Origin: Blattamonas nauphoetae | Lineage: Eukaryota > Preaxostyla > Oxymonadida | Direction: 5' to 3' | Assembly (NCBI GenBank): GCA_033064195.1 | Contig: JARBJD010000161.1 | Coordinates: 62,001 to 126,000 of the forward strand | DNA length: 64,000 bases | Part shown: one piece after another, positions 28,900-39,810 of the stretch | Position numbering within the stretch: position 1 is the stretch's first letter | Layout of the letters: every line of letters begins with the position of its first letter | The notes under the pieces: generated by a model | Told to the model about the DNA's origin: nothing | Database searches by the model: none | The model's input: only the letters and a program-made list of their open reading frames with translations | Translations under genes and position numbers: made by a program

Positions 28900-31800
28900 C
28901 AGGAACGCCTGCTATTCAGCTCGACCCAACTCAACCAATATCATCACACCCGCAAGTGACCCTGGAGTGGAGACATCTTCGGCTGTGACGATCGACATCG
29001 TTTCTTTCTCATTCTTCCAGATCTTCCATCCTCAAGAGTCACTCACCCCATTGGGACCACAGTGTGCAATGTCTTTCCCATTCTCCCCATCCACATCAAT
29101 CTCTCGTCCTGTTGCAATTAGATACTCAAGCAGCGATGAGGACACTTCAGTCGAAGGATCATTCCCCGAAACGCTTCTGGATCGGTCGACGAGTCCACAG
29201 ACGGGAAACGAGAGTGTACGATTTGTGTCGCGAAGGATGTTCCAGACACAAAGATCAGAGCCCCTCTCGGAACAACATTCGACGAGGCGGCAGGGAACGA
29301 GAGACCACTCAGGTTGAATTTCCAATCGGTCAGTTCGGTGTTGTTGGAGAGTGTGAGGGAGACGAGAGGAGCAGCTGATGCCGTGTATGAAACGAGGGAG
29401 GTTGATATGACGGAGAGGGAATGAGTGCCAGACAGATCAATGGAGAAAAGCCCAGTTGACGATGAGGTGCTGATTCTCGTCTTAATGGAGGATTTGATGG
29501 TCATGCTTCCGACGATGTTGAACAGAGCGTCGTTCAGAGTGGAAGCAGTTGCAGCTGATCTAAATGAACACGACTCGATCGACAGTGAACCAGTAGAGAT
29601 AGAAATGAAGGAAGTTGATCTTTGGTCGGCTCCGAAGAGAAATGCAAGACTGTTCAGACCGAGTGTGTGATCGAGTAAAACAGAGAAAGAGGCAGACGAG
29701 GCTGTGTTGATTGTTGCGATCCCACTCTTCGATTTGATGGTCTGCTTGGTAAAAGATGTCGAATGTGACGTTTTGAGGCTGGTTGAACTTCCAATGAGAA
29801 GTGTTGACTCGGTTCGCTTGAGAGATGAGAATCCTTTGTCCAACGTCTCGCAAGGAAGCTGAGTGAGTCCACAATTGGCATGATCCTCTCCCTCTCCGTG
29901 GACAGACAGCGTGGTCTCTTGAATCGTGTGAGGAAACCCGAAGGAGAACATGCTTTCTGGAGAGTCAGTTCCGACCTGCCCAACAAACTCGTCCTTCTCG
30001 GCTTCTGTGAACAACCGTCCCTGTGGAGGCTCGATGGAACTTTTAAGAAGAGCGAATGGTGCTTGTTTGGATGTTGAATCGAGATCAGATGCCTCAACAA
30101 AGATGAGCGAGCCTGTTCCATTTGACGCGATCTCGTCGAATAGAGTGTCTATTGTGGATGAGAATGTCGTGCCGAGCGAGAGATGGATGACAGTGCCAAG
30201 AGAGGGATCGTTTGAAACGTGAACCAATGAGATTGTATGGTCATTCAGCTTAGTCAGAGTGTCTGAGCCGACATCACACGATGTCAGGGATAGGGTTCCA
30301 GTGGAGACGATGAAGAATGTTAGAACTGCACTGCTTGGAGAAAGGTGGAAGAGAAGCGAGTCGAAAGAGAGTGTCTGGCTGGCGCCATTCATTGTGATGG
30401 ATCCAACTCCAGACTGGACGATGACCTACTTCGTTGAAGGAGACGAGATTGAGGCTGATGAGGAGACAACAAGAGAGGAGGAAAGTGCCGTTGTTCCTGC
30501 GACCTCAATTGAATTCAGGAGTGCGTGAGAGAGAGCAGAAGCCACTGCAGGTTCCAGTGACGAACATCGAAGTCGATCAGATCCACATTTCGGGTGTTCA
30601 CTTTGTTCTTTCTTTCCTGTTTCTCCCGCCACAATTTTCACTGTTGGGGCAAGGAGATGGTACATCAGTGATGTTTCGAACCATTTCTCATTCGACATCA
30701 GCGAACTGTCCCGCCCAACAAAGTCGAGGAGTGGCTGGTCGGGAGAGAAGGAGCCTTCCCAGAGTGTTCCCGACAAGATGGATGAGAGAGACGAGGATGT
30801 CACAAGAATCAGCTTGGGTTGATCTGGGTCAGTTCGGACACAATCTGAGAACGAGGTGGAGAGAATGGAAGTTGGGTGTTCGCTCCTGATCTCCACCAGC
30901 GTGTGATTTGTCACAGAGAATGAATGGAAAGTTGCGGAAGAAATGAAGAGAGACGATGTGTCCGACGAGCACGAAATGAGAGGAGCGGAGAGTGTTGCTT
31001 GCAGTCGAGTCTTTCGTCTGGTTAAACGTGTAATCCACGATGGTGATTGGCTGACGAGTCGATTTGAGAAGAGGATGACCAAATTGTTCACAGCCAGGCG
31101 AGCTTCTTCTTTGATCGTGAACAGACTCGCTCCTTCTGCAATCGACGAGTCCACATCAACAATCGAGCGGAGTACATCTGCCGCCTCTTTCTTCGCCGCT
31201 GTCGTTCCTTTCACAGTGACGTCTTGATCTGCAATTTCAATGTCCTTCTCAGTGTACGTCATGTTCCACACAAACGTGATCGTCTGCGGATAGTGTGTAT
31301 GATTCTTATACTTCTGCTTTAGATGACTCACTCCATATTTCAATGTCGCACAGTGGGTTCCTGTCCATTTGCACTTGTCGTTGTCTGTCCCACTGTATCC
31401 TCCGAGAGGCAGCTGTCGACTCCCGTTCACTGAGATCGTTGGTGAGGGGAGGAAGAAGTTGATGAGCTCCATTTCTGTCGGATCGTTCAGTCCTTCGATC
31501 ACGACTCGATATTCGTTGCTCATTGAGACACCTCCAAACGATGGGATCTGCGTAAGTGTCTTTCCTTCGAAGAGTGACGTACGCATGAAAATAACTTGAC
31601 CCTCCGAGTTCAATGTTGGCTACTCTACCGTTCTTTGACGAGCGGTTCGTGAATGACACGTGAGGGAAGGAGACAGTGGTGTTGATCGCATGAAGAACAC
31701 TGCCATTCACGTCTGAATGAATGTTGGCATAGGCGCCATATCGAAGAGTGAATGAACCACCTCAAAAGTCATCGAGAGAGCATCCAACGAGTGTCAGATT

Positions 31801-32300
31801 CCCATTTCAAGACACAGTCAAACCAGACGAGTGAAGTGTTGTTGAGAAGGAAGCGTTCGTGAGAAATTCAATTCCAAACCCTTCAACGTTGGACGAGATC
31901 GTCGTTTGCGGAACTTCAAATGATCCACTTCCAATGTTGATGAAGTTCGTCCCACTTCATGATTTCCAGAGTGCTGTGCTGAGTGATCCGCCATGATTGC
32001 CATCTGAACAATCTCCGCTTTCCCCATCTTCCACAAGAACACGTTGGTCGGTGGGATGAGAGCTGATGGAGATAGGAAGAGGATGTGCACCCAGACACAG
32101 TTTCGACTGGATGCAGTGTTTCGAGTTGACTGTTGACGTGACGACGCAGGATGAGACAGTTGGGAATAGTGACAGTGACGGATGGGGAAGGAGTCCGCAA
32201 AACTCGAAGCAGAGTGTGGAAAAAAGATTGCCAGGAATATCGACTGACCTGGGTGGCAGGAGATTTTGTGAAAACAAGATATGCGTATGAAGCTAAATGC
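28900..32300 (-). pseudogene. Beta-helix (pectin-lyase-fold-like) surface protein gene, decayed
   Basis: Two long minus-strand frames (31,613-30,426 and 30,392-29,118) belong to one reading separated by a single TAG. Ser/Thr/Leu-rich strands repeat (SLSIESCSFRS.., SFSDCVRTDPDQPK..) with CGxxxxxC turn motifs ('CGLTQLPCETLDKG', 'HCGPNGVSDS', 'KCGSDRLRCSSL'). This is the pattern of large parallel beta-helix proteins common in metamonads, usually surface-exposed. The frame continues both ways: upstream (31,614-32,300) with a shift near 31,600 and several TGA codons, downstream after another shift near 29,140. It lies wholly inside E2, so it is a carried and decaying gene piece. The exact binding role is unknown. 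Confidence 0.65.
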
Positions 32301-32379
32301 TCGTTCGCATGACACTTGTTGCTCCGTCGCGGTTGAGATAACAGTAAGGCCACAAAGTGATGTCTTGAATGCTGACAAG

Positions 32380-32689
32380 AAGTCATTTGGTAGCGGATTG
32401 CCTGATCAAGCAGCGATGCGGTTTTGTGTCACGGATCACAAGATTGAATGTTTTTTTGAGCTTGGAAGAGAATCTGAGTTATCCAGGTGAAGAGAACGTT
32501 GAACACAAGAACGATGTTTGATCCGGTAGTTGAAGTATTGATGAAAAATGTTCGACGTAAAAGTTCAGAGAGAGGCGTGCTTAAATTTCAACTTTCAGAG
32601 ATGGGAGAGATTGGTATCCCTTTATCTGACAAAATTGGGGAAATGACGAAGAATCGATGAGAATAGGATTCATAGTCGCCTTATGATTG
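32380..32689. other. Unassigned interior of E2
   Basis: A ~300-base stretch between the beta-helix remains and the right terminal repeat of E2. Nothing is recognised. Confidence 0.5.
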
Positions 32690-33321
32690 TTAAAGAAGTT
32701 GAAGGAAACAAAATATGAAGTGAATAATCTCTAATTTATCCTCTTTTCCAGAACGAGAGATGATCTAACCCATGAATTGGACACTCAACCAGTATTTCTT
32801 GTTTTTCTCTGGATGGAGGCCTTCTTTAACTCTATCACTTCACACAGTTCATACACACCACATTCTCTATAGTCTCAGAGAAAAGCACCAATTGGTGACA
32901 AGACACCGATTGGTGATAGTGCCCTCAAAAACCCGCTTTTATCCATAAACCCGCGCAAAATCCAAAATAGTGATCATCATTATGAATTAATTCCTTCCAT
33001 CTCATATTTTCACTTTTTAGAACTAGTTACTCGAAATTGATTAAAAGGGAGTCAGATCAAAATCAAAAAGTGGGTCACTTTTGTCCAGAACACTTGAAAA
33101 ATAAGAAACTGTGCTCTATCACATTCCACACCTCTTCCTCCCAACTGCCACTCACACCAGACTACGCGAGAACTCGCTGAACCAGCCATCTTAGCTCTCA
33201 GATACAATCCAAGATCGCTGAACAAAACACAGCTCTCGATCAAACTTTTCAGATAACGCTGTCAACTACCTTCCACTTCTTTCACTAACAAGGTCGGAGG
33301 GAAAACTGAACCTATCACTTG

Positions 33322-33808
33322 GAGCGGACGTAATAAACATGCTGATGCGTGTGATTGATTGTTTTATGGACATGAACGACGATAATCGTTCTATTTTGAA
33401 TTTCGCCGAGCATCTCGCGAATCTTACTCCCAACCAGAAAAAAGAATCAATTCCACTCTGAATCGCTCCATTGCAACAATACTATCTAGGTATCCAGAAA
33501 CACAAGCCCATTGCGACGAGGGACTGCGAAAATTGGATAGCAAGGACGACCATAGAGTGATGAACGAGGGAATCACTGCATCACTACTCGGCCATCACAA
33601 GAACAACAGACCATGCATCCTTCCCCCAAAATGGACAAATTGGGGTATGCCCAATTTTCGGCAACGATGCCCAAAAGATAGATTCTGGCAAAGACTCTCT
33701 TCTCTCCATCTCGCCAACAGCGAGTTCAACATGTCCATCGCATCTGTCCACGTGCATTCTGGAGTCGAGAAGTTAGACATATTTGACGATACTTTCGGCG
33801 TAGATTAG
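33322..33808 (+). pseudogene. Unidentified coding-like fragment in E3
   Basis: Plus-strand readings 'LNRSIATILSRYPETQAHCD' through 'GVEKLDIFDDTFGVD' look like protein but match no family I recognise, and are broken by stops upstream. It could be the 5' part of the VPS13 piece or a separate captured fragment. Confidence 0.3.
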
Positions 33809-33879
33809 CCAGAAGTGAGAAACATTCAACGAGCGACAAATCGAGTGTAACATCCTTCTTTCATCGCTGTCCAGCTCAG

Positions 33880-36800
33880 CTTCACCATCATCCTCCTGTC
33901 ATGGCACACGGCGGGAAGGTTGGCAATATGGGAATCCTCATCGACTCCCTCATCACATCAGATTTAAGCAGAGAGTTGGTCAACACTGTCGTGTCTGAGT
34001 TTGCTGATCGTCGCAGGACACAATGAAGATTGCAGACGGTCCAACTGACCGGAACCAGCATCGTCACAACAAGCCAGTTCTCCGCGTGGGTATTTCGAGA
34101 GGACGTAGATGTTGTCCTGACAGCAGCGAAGATCGCACATGCCATGGCAAAGATGCGAGTATTGGAAGACGCCAACCAAGACGAGAAGGAGGTCAAAGAG
34201 AACATTGACGACGACAGTGACGCCGAAGATGAAAACGAAGACTCCGAAGACGATGAGAACTTTGGTATCAACCGTCTGCTGGCTGTGAAAGACTGAGCAG
34301 CTGCCCCGTATTACTGGCCGCTCTCGCATTCATTCGACACTGCCGCTCCTCCCACGACACTCGACGCAATCAGAAACGAGCTGATGAACGAGTACTCTGC
34401 AGCAACAACGCCGAGAGTTGATCTGAGTGAAGTTTTTGTGAGCATCGCTGAGGGTGGGCTGCGAGATCTCATGATGATTCTCGTCCCTCTTCTCAAAGAA
34501 GCCCTTCACGTAATTCCGGTGATTCTGAAGATTGTGGAAGAATGTCGGTTGACAGGACCGGCTGACAAGGATTAGGAGAAAGACAAAAAGGAGCCCTCTT
34601 TCTTCGTCCCGTCTCTTGCTCTCAAAGCTCACCTCCCACAGCTCGCCATCGGCATCGACTCTGTTTCTCGTGACATAACCAAGTCAGGACACTCTGCAAA
34701 GACCAGAAAGACACTCATCACTGCAGGGCTCTCCGACGTTTGCGCGTCGGTTATCCGTTCAAACAAAATCGGATTGATGGTGGAGACAGGAGCGATTGTG
34801 ATTGCGTGAGCGAGGCCGAGAAGTCTGTTCTTCTGAGCACAGACTCAGCAATTCGGATGGACGACGCCAGTTTGACTGTCAAACAGGCAATGGAAGGCCT
34901 GAAGCCGGGCAAGAACGAGAAGGCCATCAAAGAGAGACCTCTCGACAAGAAGATGCTGAAGAAGGCAGAAGACAGCGACTACAAAAAGAACCACAACGAC
35001 AGAACGGTGATTGAAGTGGACGCCAAAATTAAAGGAATGGATCTCAACTTGAAGCACAGCACGTACATCAAGCTGATCCAGACTGTCCTCCACGTTGTGA
35101 ACTTTGTCATCCAGCAAATTGGCTCGACCATCATCGCCTTGGAGAGAGAGTATAAACCAATTTGCTCGCTCTTCATTGGTGCTGTGAACGCTGCTGTCGC
35201 CCTCACTCCTGTCCAAACTGCCGTAACCGCCTCGATCGGCTCACTCGAAGTGTTCAACCCCGCTGCTTTCCCCAAAACGACGCAAGACGAGTCTGCTGTG
35301 ATCTCTCCCTTCCCGCAGATCATCCACTTTGGAGGAGATGACAGGCAGTCTCCAGCCGCTACTCTGGACTTTCCAATCGTCGACGGTCATTTTGTGGACA
35401 TCTGCGACGGATTCAACTTAATCTGTCTGGCCCAAGTCGGCGAGTTCCAACTCTTCGTGATCCGCTCGTTTGTCGAAGAGCTCGCCAACTTCTTCATCGT
35501 CTTCAACGTCCCAGAAATGCCCGCACTCGTCGTTCCCGACGATCTCATCAACATCAGCCTCGAACTCGAAGCCCCGACTGAAGTTCAGATGCTCGCACCG
35601 TACTTCGATGTGACGATGCAGGCCCCAGAAATCCTCATCCCTCAATCAGCTTACAACGCCACTCACTTCCTCTGCGTGAAGGTCGGAGAGCTCGCAATGA
35701 AAACAGCTCTCGATCAGAAGATGTACAAAATCGACAAATCAGCTGTTATCAACCCTCATCAACTCGGAGCCGTTCTTAAAGATGCCCAGCAGGGACTGAG
35801 TGATCTTGCCGGCGAAGGAAAGGAGGAGATTCTGATCATCGACCAGTACAACCTCCACATCATCCTCAGCCAGTTCTCTATCTACATCGGGTCTCTCACT
35901 CCAGACGACGACATCCACTTCCCTCTCCTCCAAGATCTGGAGCATCCATCGTTCTCGGGACAGACTTCATTCTTTTCCGACACTGCCAGCGAGAGTGTCG
36001 AGTCGATCCGTGCTCAGACTGTTGGTGTCAGGACGAAGAATCTGGATCATTGCTTCCCAGCGATCTCAGATATCCAAAACAGAGTCACTCTCACCGTCTG
36101 CCTCCGCTCTGCTCTCTTCACAGCCCTCCAAAGCACAATCGCAGCCGGCTCCCACACCTTACTCGCTCTCGTGGGTTGACCTTCGAGCGGATGTGGAAAA
36201 CGAAATGGCTCTGAAACTGAACTGCACCGACATCAGACTCGCCTTTGGTGTAATCAACGCTGTCCTCGAACTTGTCGAGCTGCTTCAGCCTCGTCTCGAG
36301 TCATAAGCCGATACCGCTGCTGCTCCTCAGAACGTTGTGGGTGCCCCATCAGGAAGGACAACCCTCTTTGCACGAAACAAGACCAGTTGCCTGCAGGTCT
36401 CCTTCGTCGAGACACTGTCAGGCCAACCGAAAGAAGCAGAAAAGTCTCTCTTCAGCTGATGGACTCATCCATCCAGATGACACCCTCGTCTGGCTCGAAA
36501 CGGGAAGGATAAGCTCATCTCATCCACTGGATGCAGTCCCCGCCTCACTCCTGAGAGGGATCTTGTGTTCTATTTTGAGGACTTTGCCATTCAACCAATC
36601 TGCATCGTGGCGACAATCAACTTGATGCAGGGCTCTTAGTCAGTGTGTTCTTGTCTCATTCATCACTTTTCTTGTACTATTCGTCTCTTTTCTTTTCTCA
36701 TTCATCACTTTTCCGTTTTCTTCTCCCACTTTCAGAAATCCGACGACTACGATGATCTCACCTCATCGTCGAAAGTCAAAGAACAGCGGAAAGACCGCAA

Positions 36801-37727
36801 AGAAAAAAGGAAGTGAAGGACGGAGGGAAGAAGAACAAGGACTTAAACGGGAAGACAGAGAACGTCATGATGAAGAACCTGTTCGGCAAGATCTCGTCGA
36901 TTGTGGGCTTAACTTGTCTCGTCGACATTGTCTCAGCGTTGGTCAACATAGAATAGAAGGAGATGCATTTCAGCGGATTCTTCGCCACAAACCTCACCGC
37001 CAGGTCTGTTCCTTCTTCTTCTCATCCTCGTCCACTCTCAGCATGCACCAACTCGTCTCGTCCATCAGCTCCCACTTCTTATCGCAACTGATACAGAAAA
37101 TTGGCATGCTGTCCATCTCTCCATCATCGGTGATCCCAGTGGACATCTGACAAACATGAAACAAGACGTGAAGCATATGTATTACGACTCGAAAGATGGT
37201 GTGAACAGAGGCACCCGGTTTGTCTCGTCCACCCTCATTGTCATTCTTCCCTCTTCATCGCTTCCTTCTTCAGTGATGGCCTCTCCTTCAACGACGACTA
37301 CAAAGAAAAGAGAGCCAAAGAAATGACCAAAGGACAGCGAGTGTGCCTCTTCTCATTCTCCTCATTCTCTCCTCTCCAGCACCATGTCCAATCACTCGCA
37401 CGAGGATTCAAGGCATTCGGAAAGGGTATGGAAACTGGTCTCACTGGCGTGTTTGTCGATCCTGTGCGAAGCGCCCAGCGAGAAGGAGCGAAAGGATTCT
37501 TCAAATGCATTGGTCAAGGACTTCCTGGAACGGTTGTCAAGCCAGTCGTTGGAACTGACGATCTTGCAACGAAGACAATCGATGAAGTGAAGTACGCGAC
37601 AACTGTCTTCGACCAGAAGAGGAGAGGCAGGGTCAGTGCCCTCGCTGAATTGGCAGGTGTGTTTCTGTGCTCGCTTCGTTGCTGGCATCGTTGCTCCATT
37701 TCGTTCAATTGGCCTCGTCGCGTCTGA
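33880..37727 (+). pseudogene. VPS13-like lipid-transfer protein gene segment, decayed
   Basis: VPS13 proteins are rod-shaped bulk lipid carriers at membrane contact sites. The longest frame (34,740-36,179) includes 'FDVTMQAPEILIPQSAYNAT' and 'FLCVKVGELAMKT'. Acidic and helical stretches precede it (34,030-34,296). 36,180-36,306 continues it in a shifted frame ('WVDLRADVENEMALKLNCTD'). The C-terminal hallmark appears at 37,380-37,620: 'GFKAFGKGMETGLTGVFVDP' then 'GFFKCIGQGLPGTVVKPV', with a 38-nt-class GT-AG intron just before it. Several in-frame stops and at least two frame changes show it is not functional. It covers the middle and C-terminal part of a >3,000-residue family, all inside E3. 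Confidence 0.75.
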
Positions 37728-37739
37728 TCACATTGAATG

Positions 37740-38550
37740 GTGAAAGGAAGGTGGATCATGCATCAAAACCACAGTCATGACTCAAAATACTCGTCGATGC
37801 CGCTTGATTTGACTGGAAAAGCATTCGAAACAGTCTCCCAGAGGAATATCACAACAAACGAGTCAAGTAGCGGAGTAGAGGAGGAATCAAACATCGATTT
37901 TGCACTGAACAAAGCTACGCAAAAAAAATATCGGGAAACGCCTCTATCTGACAAACAAGCATTGACGGTTTCATTTCGCCATTGTTTCATCATTTCACAC
38001 ACCGTTTCAATTCAATTTACCAACTTTTGAAGAATTCAATTAAGATCAAACCAGAAATAAAAAGTTCATTTGAAATCACTTGGTAATGAAGTGTTTGTGA
38101 GTTAAAAGGAGTGAAATTCGAGATAACCGGAATTGATTCATCATGCTTTTTGATAAAATGGATTTTGCGCGGGTTTATGTATTTTGCGCGGGTTTATCTG
38201 GGCACTATGACACCACTATGAAACATCTATTAGCTGTAGTAGTGTCAATAAAGCACGCCATGTCAATAATTCACGATCTATGAGGAAATGACTGGTGAGA
38301 ACATTCAAAGGACAGGGCTAGACGATTTCGAGATATAGAGGTCAAAGATCTGTGGAGTATGTGTTTTTTTTTGTGCAATGGGTTGATCAAGACGAAGTAT
38401 GCCCATTTCTCCTTTACACTTGAATTAAGCAAGCTTATTATGATGAAAATAACATTAAACTTGAATTGAATCTAAAGATAAGATATTTTGAAAATAGATC
38501 GAACAAGTGACGAAATGGGATTGATCGTCATCCACCTCCTCCGTGTTTGA
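37740..38550. other. Right end of E3/E2/E1 and adjoining spacer
   Basis: Up to 38,207 this is the E3 terminal region. From 38,233 it is host or older element sequence containing another E1-like left end (TAGTAGTGTCAATAAAGC at 38,237) with no partner found. No gene is seen. Confidence 0.5.
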
Positions 38551-39801
38551 TTTAGTTAGCTCTTAGCTCTCATCCTTGACATCCTCCTTCTTTTCTCCCC
38601 CTTGCCGCTCTTCTTGTTCCGCTCATCCTTCTCGCTCTTCTTGTTTTTCATTTCCTGTTTCACTCTGACTTCTTCGCTCTTGCCTGCTGTCTTTCCTTCT
38701 CAATCCTTCTCTTCATTCTGTTTTCGAACCTTCTCCAACTTGCAACCTCGCTTCACAATCTCCATATGAAGAGTCTCCTTCACTCGCTGGTCCAAAATTT
38801 GAACAGCACCCAACTCCTCTCTCCCCTTCACTTGCGGCTCGTCTGTCTTGTCCCTCCGATCAGCCACAGCGGAGTGTCTGTTCTGTTCGAAGAACGAGTA
38901 GCACGTTCGGAAGATCTTTGTGTGTTGGCCATCGTAGGACACAGCGGCATTCAGATCGAGGAAGGTCTGACTTTGCACAGCGTCGTCCCAAACAGCTGAA
39001 AATGATAGAAAGGAGAGAAGATGAAGAACAGCAACGAAAAGTAGAGATGGGATGATTGCTTGTGATGTGATAAATGAAGAGGAGAGGTGGGAGAGTGCAT
39101 TGTGCGATTGGTCTGCGTAGGATGGGGATGACGATGAGGATGTCTTCACCCTGAACAACACGAGAGAAAATAAGAACGACTGAAGGAATGCAATCGAGGT
39201 GAATAGATTAATCAGAACAAATCATCAGAAAGACAAATCAAAAGACAACAAACCGAGCGTGATCCGAGATGAGAGCGAAGACGAAAGCGAGTAAGTAGTG
39301 AAGAAGCGTGAATCTGAACTGTCTGCACCCAACATCACTCTCCGGCGTGTTTGTGAGCGCTGTTGTCGACGGAAGACTCGAAGAGCACGCTTGGATGATG
39401 GACATCGAAACTGTGTCCTCGTTCCCTGGTTTGAAGACAGAGTTCTTTGTTTCTTTAACAAAAACGCTGACGCAGAATGGTAGAAGTAGGGTGAGCGACT
39501 GGTGGACGAGTTTGGTGATGAGTGCCGATCGACTTGATGGAGCGGTGGGAAGACTTTCGAGACAGATCGGAGCTGTTCAGAGGGAGGCAGAGAATGAGAG
39601 AGAAGAATTAACGAGGTGAATTGACAGACCCTCCGTTTGTGCTATCAGTTTTCGGTCTGACACGGCAGATCAGCGGCATTTGCGCGAATTTTGGTTGAAA
39701 TTGTCGAGACTGCTTCTCTTCACGATCACCCTCAACATCTTGAGCGATTGATGACACATTTCCTGAAGCCTTGGTTGGGTGAGTGAGATGATGGTTGGAG
39801 A
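38551..39801 (-). pseudogene. Membrane-protein gene, 3' part, interrupted by copy B
   Basis: Minus-strand readings include a hydrophobic segment 'SLLFVAVLHLLSFLSFSAVW' and the block 'DEPQVKGREELGAVQILDQR' followed by a Lys/Glu-rich tail. A paralogue with 'DEPQTKGREEFGAVLILDER' lies at 63.0-63.8 kb. A single in-frame TGA follows 'NEEKD'. A second hydrophobic region lies at about 39,290 ('FTLLHYLLAFVFALI'). Mutator-like copy B (39,811-43,148) separates this from more membrane-type coding sequence at 43.15-43.75 kb. Function is unknown; it is a polytopic membrane protein with a basic cytosolic tail. Confidence 0.4.
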
Positions 39802-39810
39802 AGAGGAGGA
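39802..39810. repeat. 9-bp target duplication, left copy (copy B)
   Basis: AGAGGAGGA directly precedes the element and is repeated at 43,149-43,157 directly after it. Confidence 0.9.

Larger units (their letters stand above)
32917..38207. mobile_element. Element E3 (innermost) carrying VPS13 sequence
   Basis: It starts TAGTGCCC (32,917) and ends GGGCACTA (38,207). ~110-bp imperfect inverted ends share repeated AAACCCGCGCAAAATNCA units. TGA flanks it on both sides (32,914-32,916 and 38,208-38,210). Removing the element plus one TGA rejoins GATTGG-TGA-CACCACTA, exactly the inverse of E2's left end, which shows E3 inserted into E2 with a 3-bp duplication. Length is 5,291 bp. It carries a decayed VPS13 gene segment and no recognisable transposase. 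Confidence 0.85.
28564..38218. mobile_element. Element E2 (inserted in E1, itself split by E3)
   Basis: The ends are TAGTGGTGTCACCAATCGGT at 28,564 and its inverse, split into 32,690-32,916 plus 38,211-38,218 by E3. The ~245-bp terminal repeats differ at about one base, so the insertion is young. The flanks are TGA at 28,561-28,563 and TGA at 38,219-38,221 (3-bp duplication). Without E3 the element is 4,361 bp. It carries a decayed beta-helix protein gene on the minus strand and no transposase. Confidence 0.85.
25135..38229. mobile_element. Element E1 (outermost of three nested elements)
   Basis: The left end TAGTAGTGTCAATAATCCG... (25,135) and its inverted partner upstream of 28,561 share ~85 bases, including AATCCGTA..ATGGGG and CAAACTAAGAAAAATAA. 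The partner's last bases are displaced to 38,222-38,229 by the E2 insertion. The flanks read TTA (25,132-25,134) and TTA (38,230-38,232), a possible 3-bp target duplication. E1's own DNA (about 25,135-28,563) carries a kelch gene, a tRNA-like sequence and a smaller inverted-repeat element. No transposase was found. The outer right end is divergent (12 of 15 positions), so that boundary is less certain than those of E2 and E3. Confidence 0.6.

Noticed and set aside
29118-32300. TGA read as glycine or tryptophan
   Set aside because: No internal TGA occurs in any intact long gene, which together carry dozens of Trp and many more Gly codons.
32917-38207. E3 as a Tc1/mariner element with TA duplication
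   Set aside because: Removing the element with TA flanks leaves extra bases, whereas TGA flanks restore the E2 end exactly.
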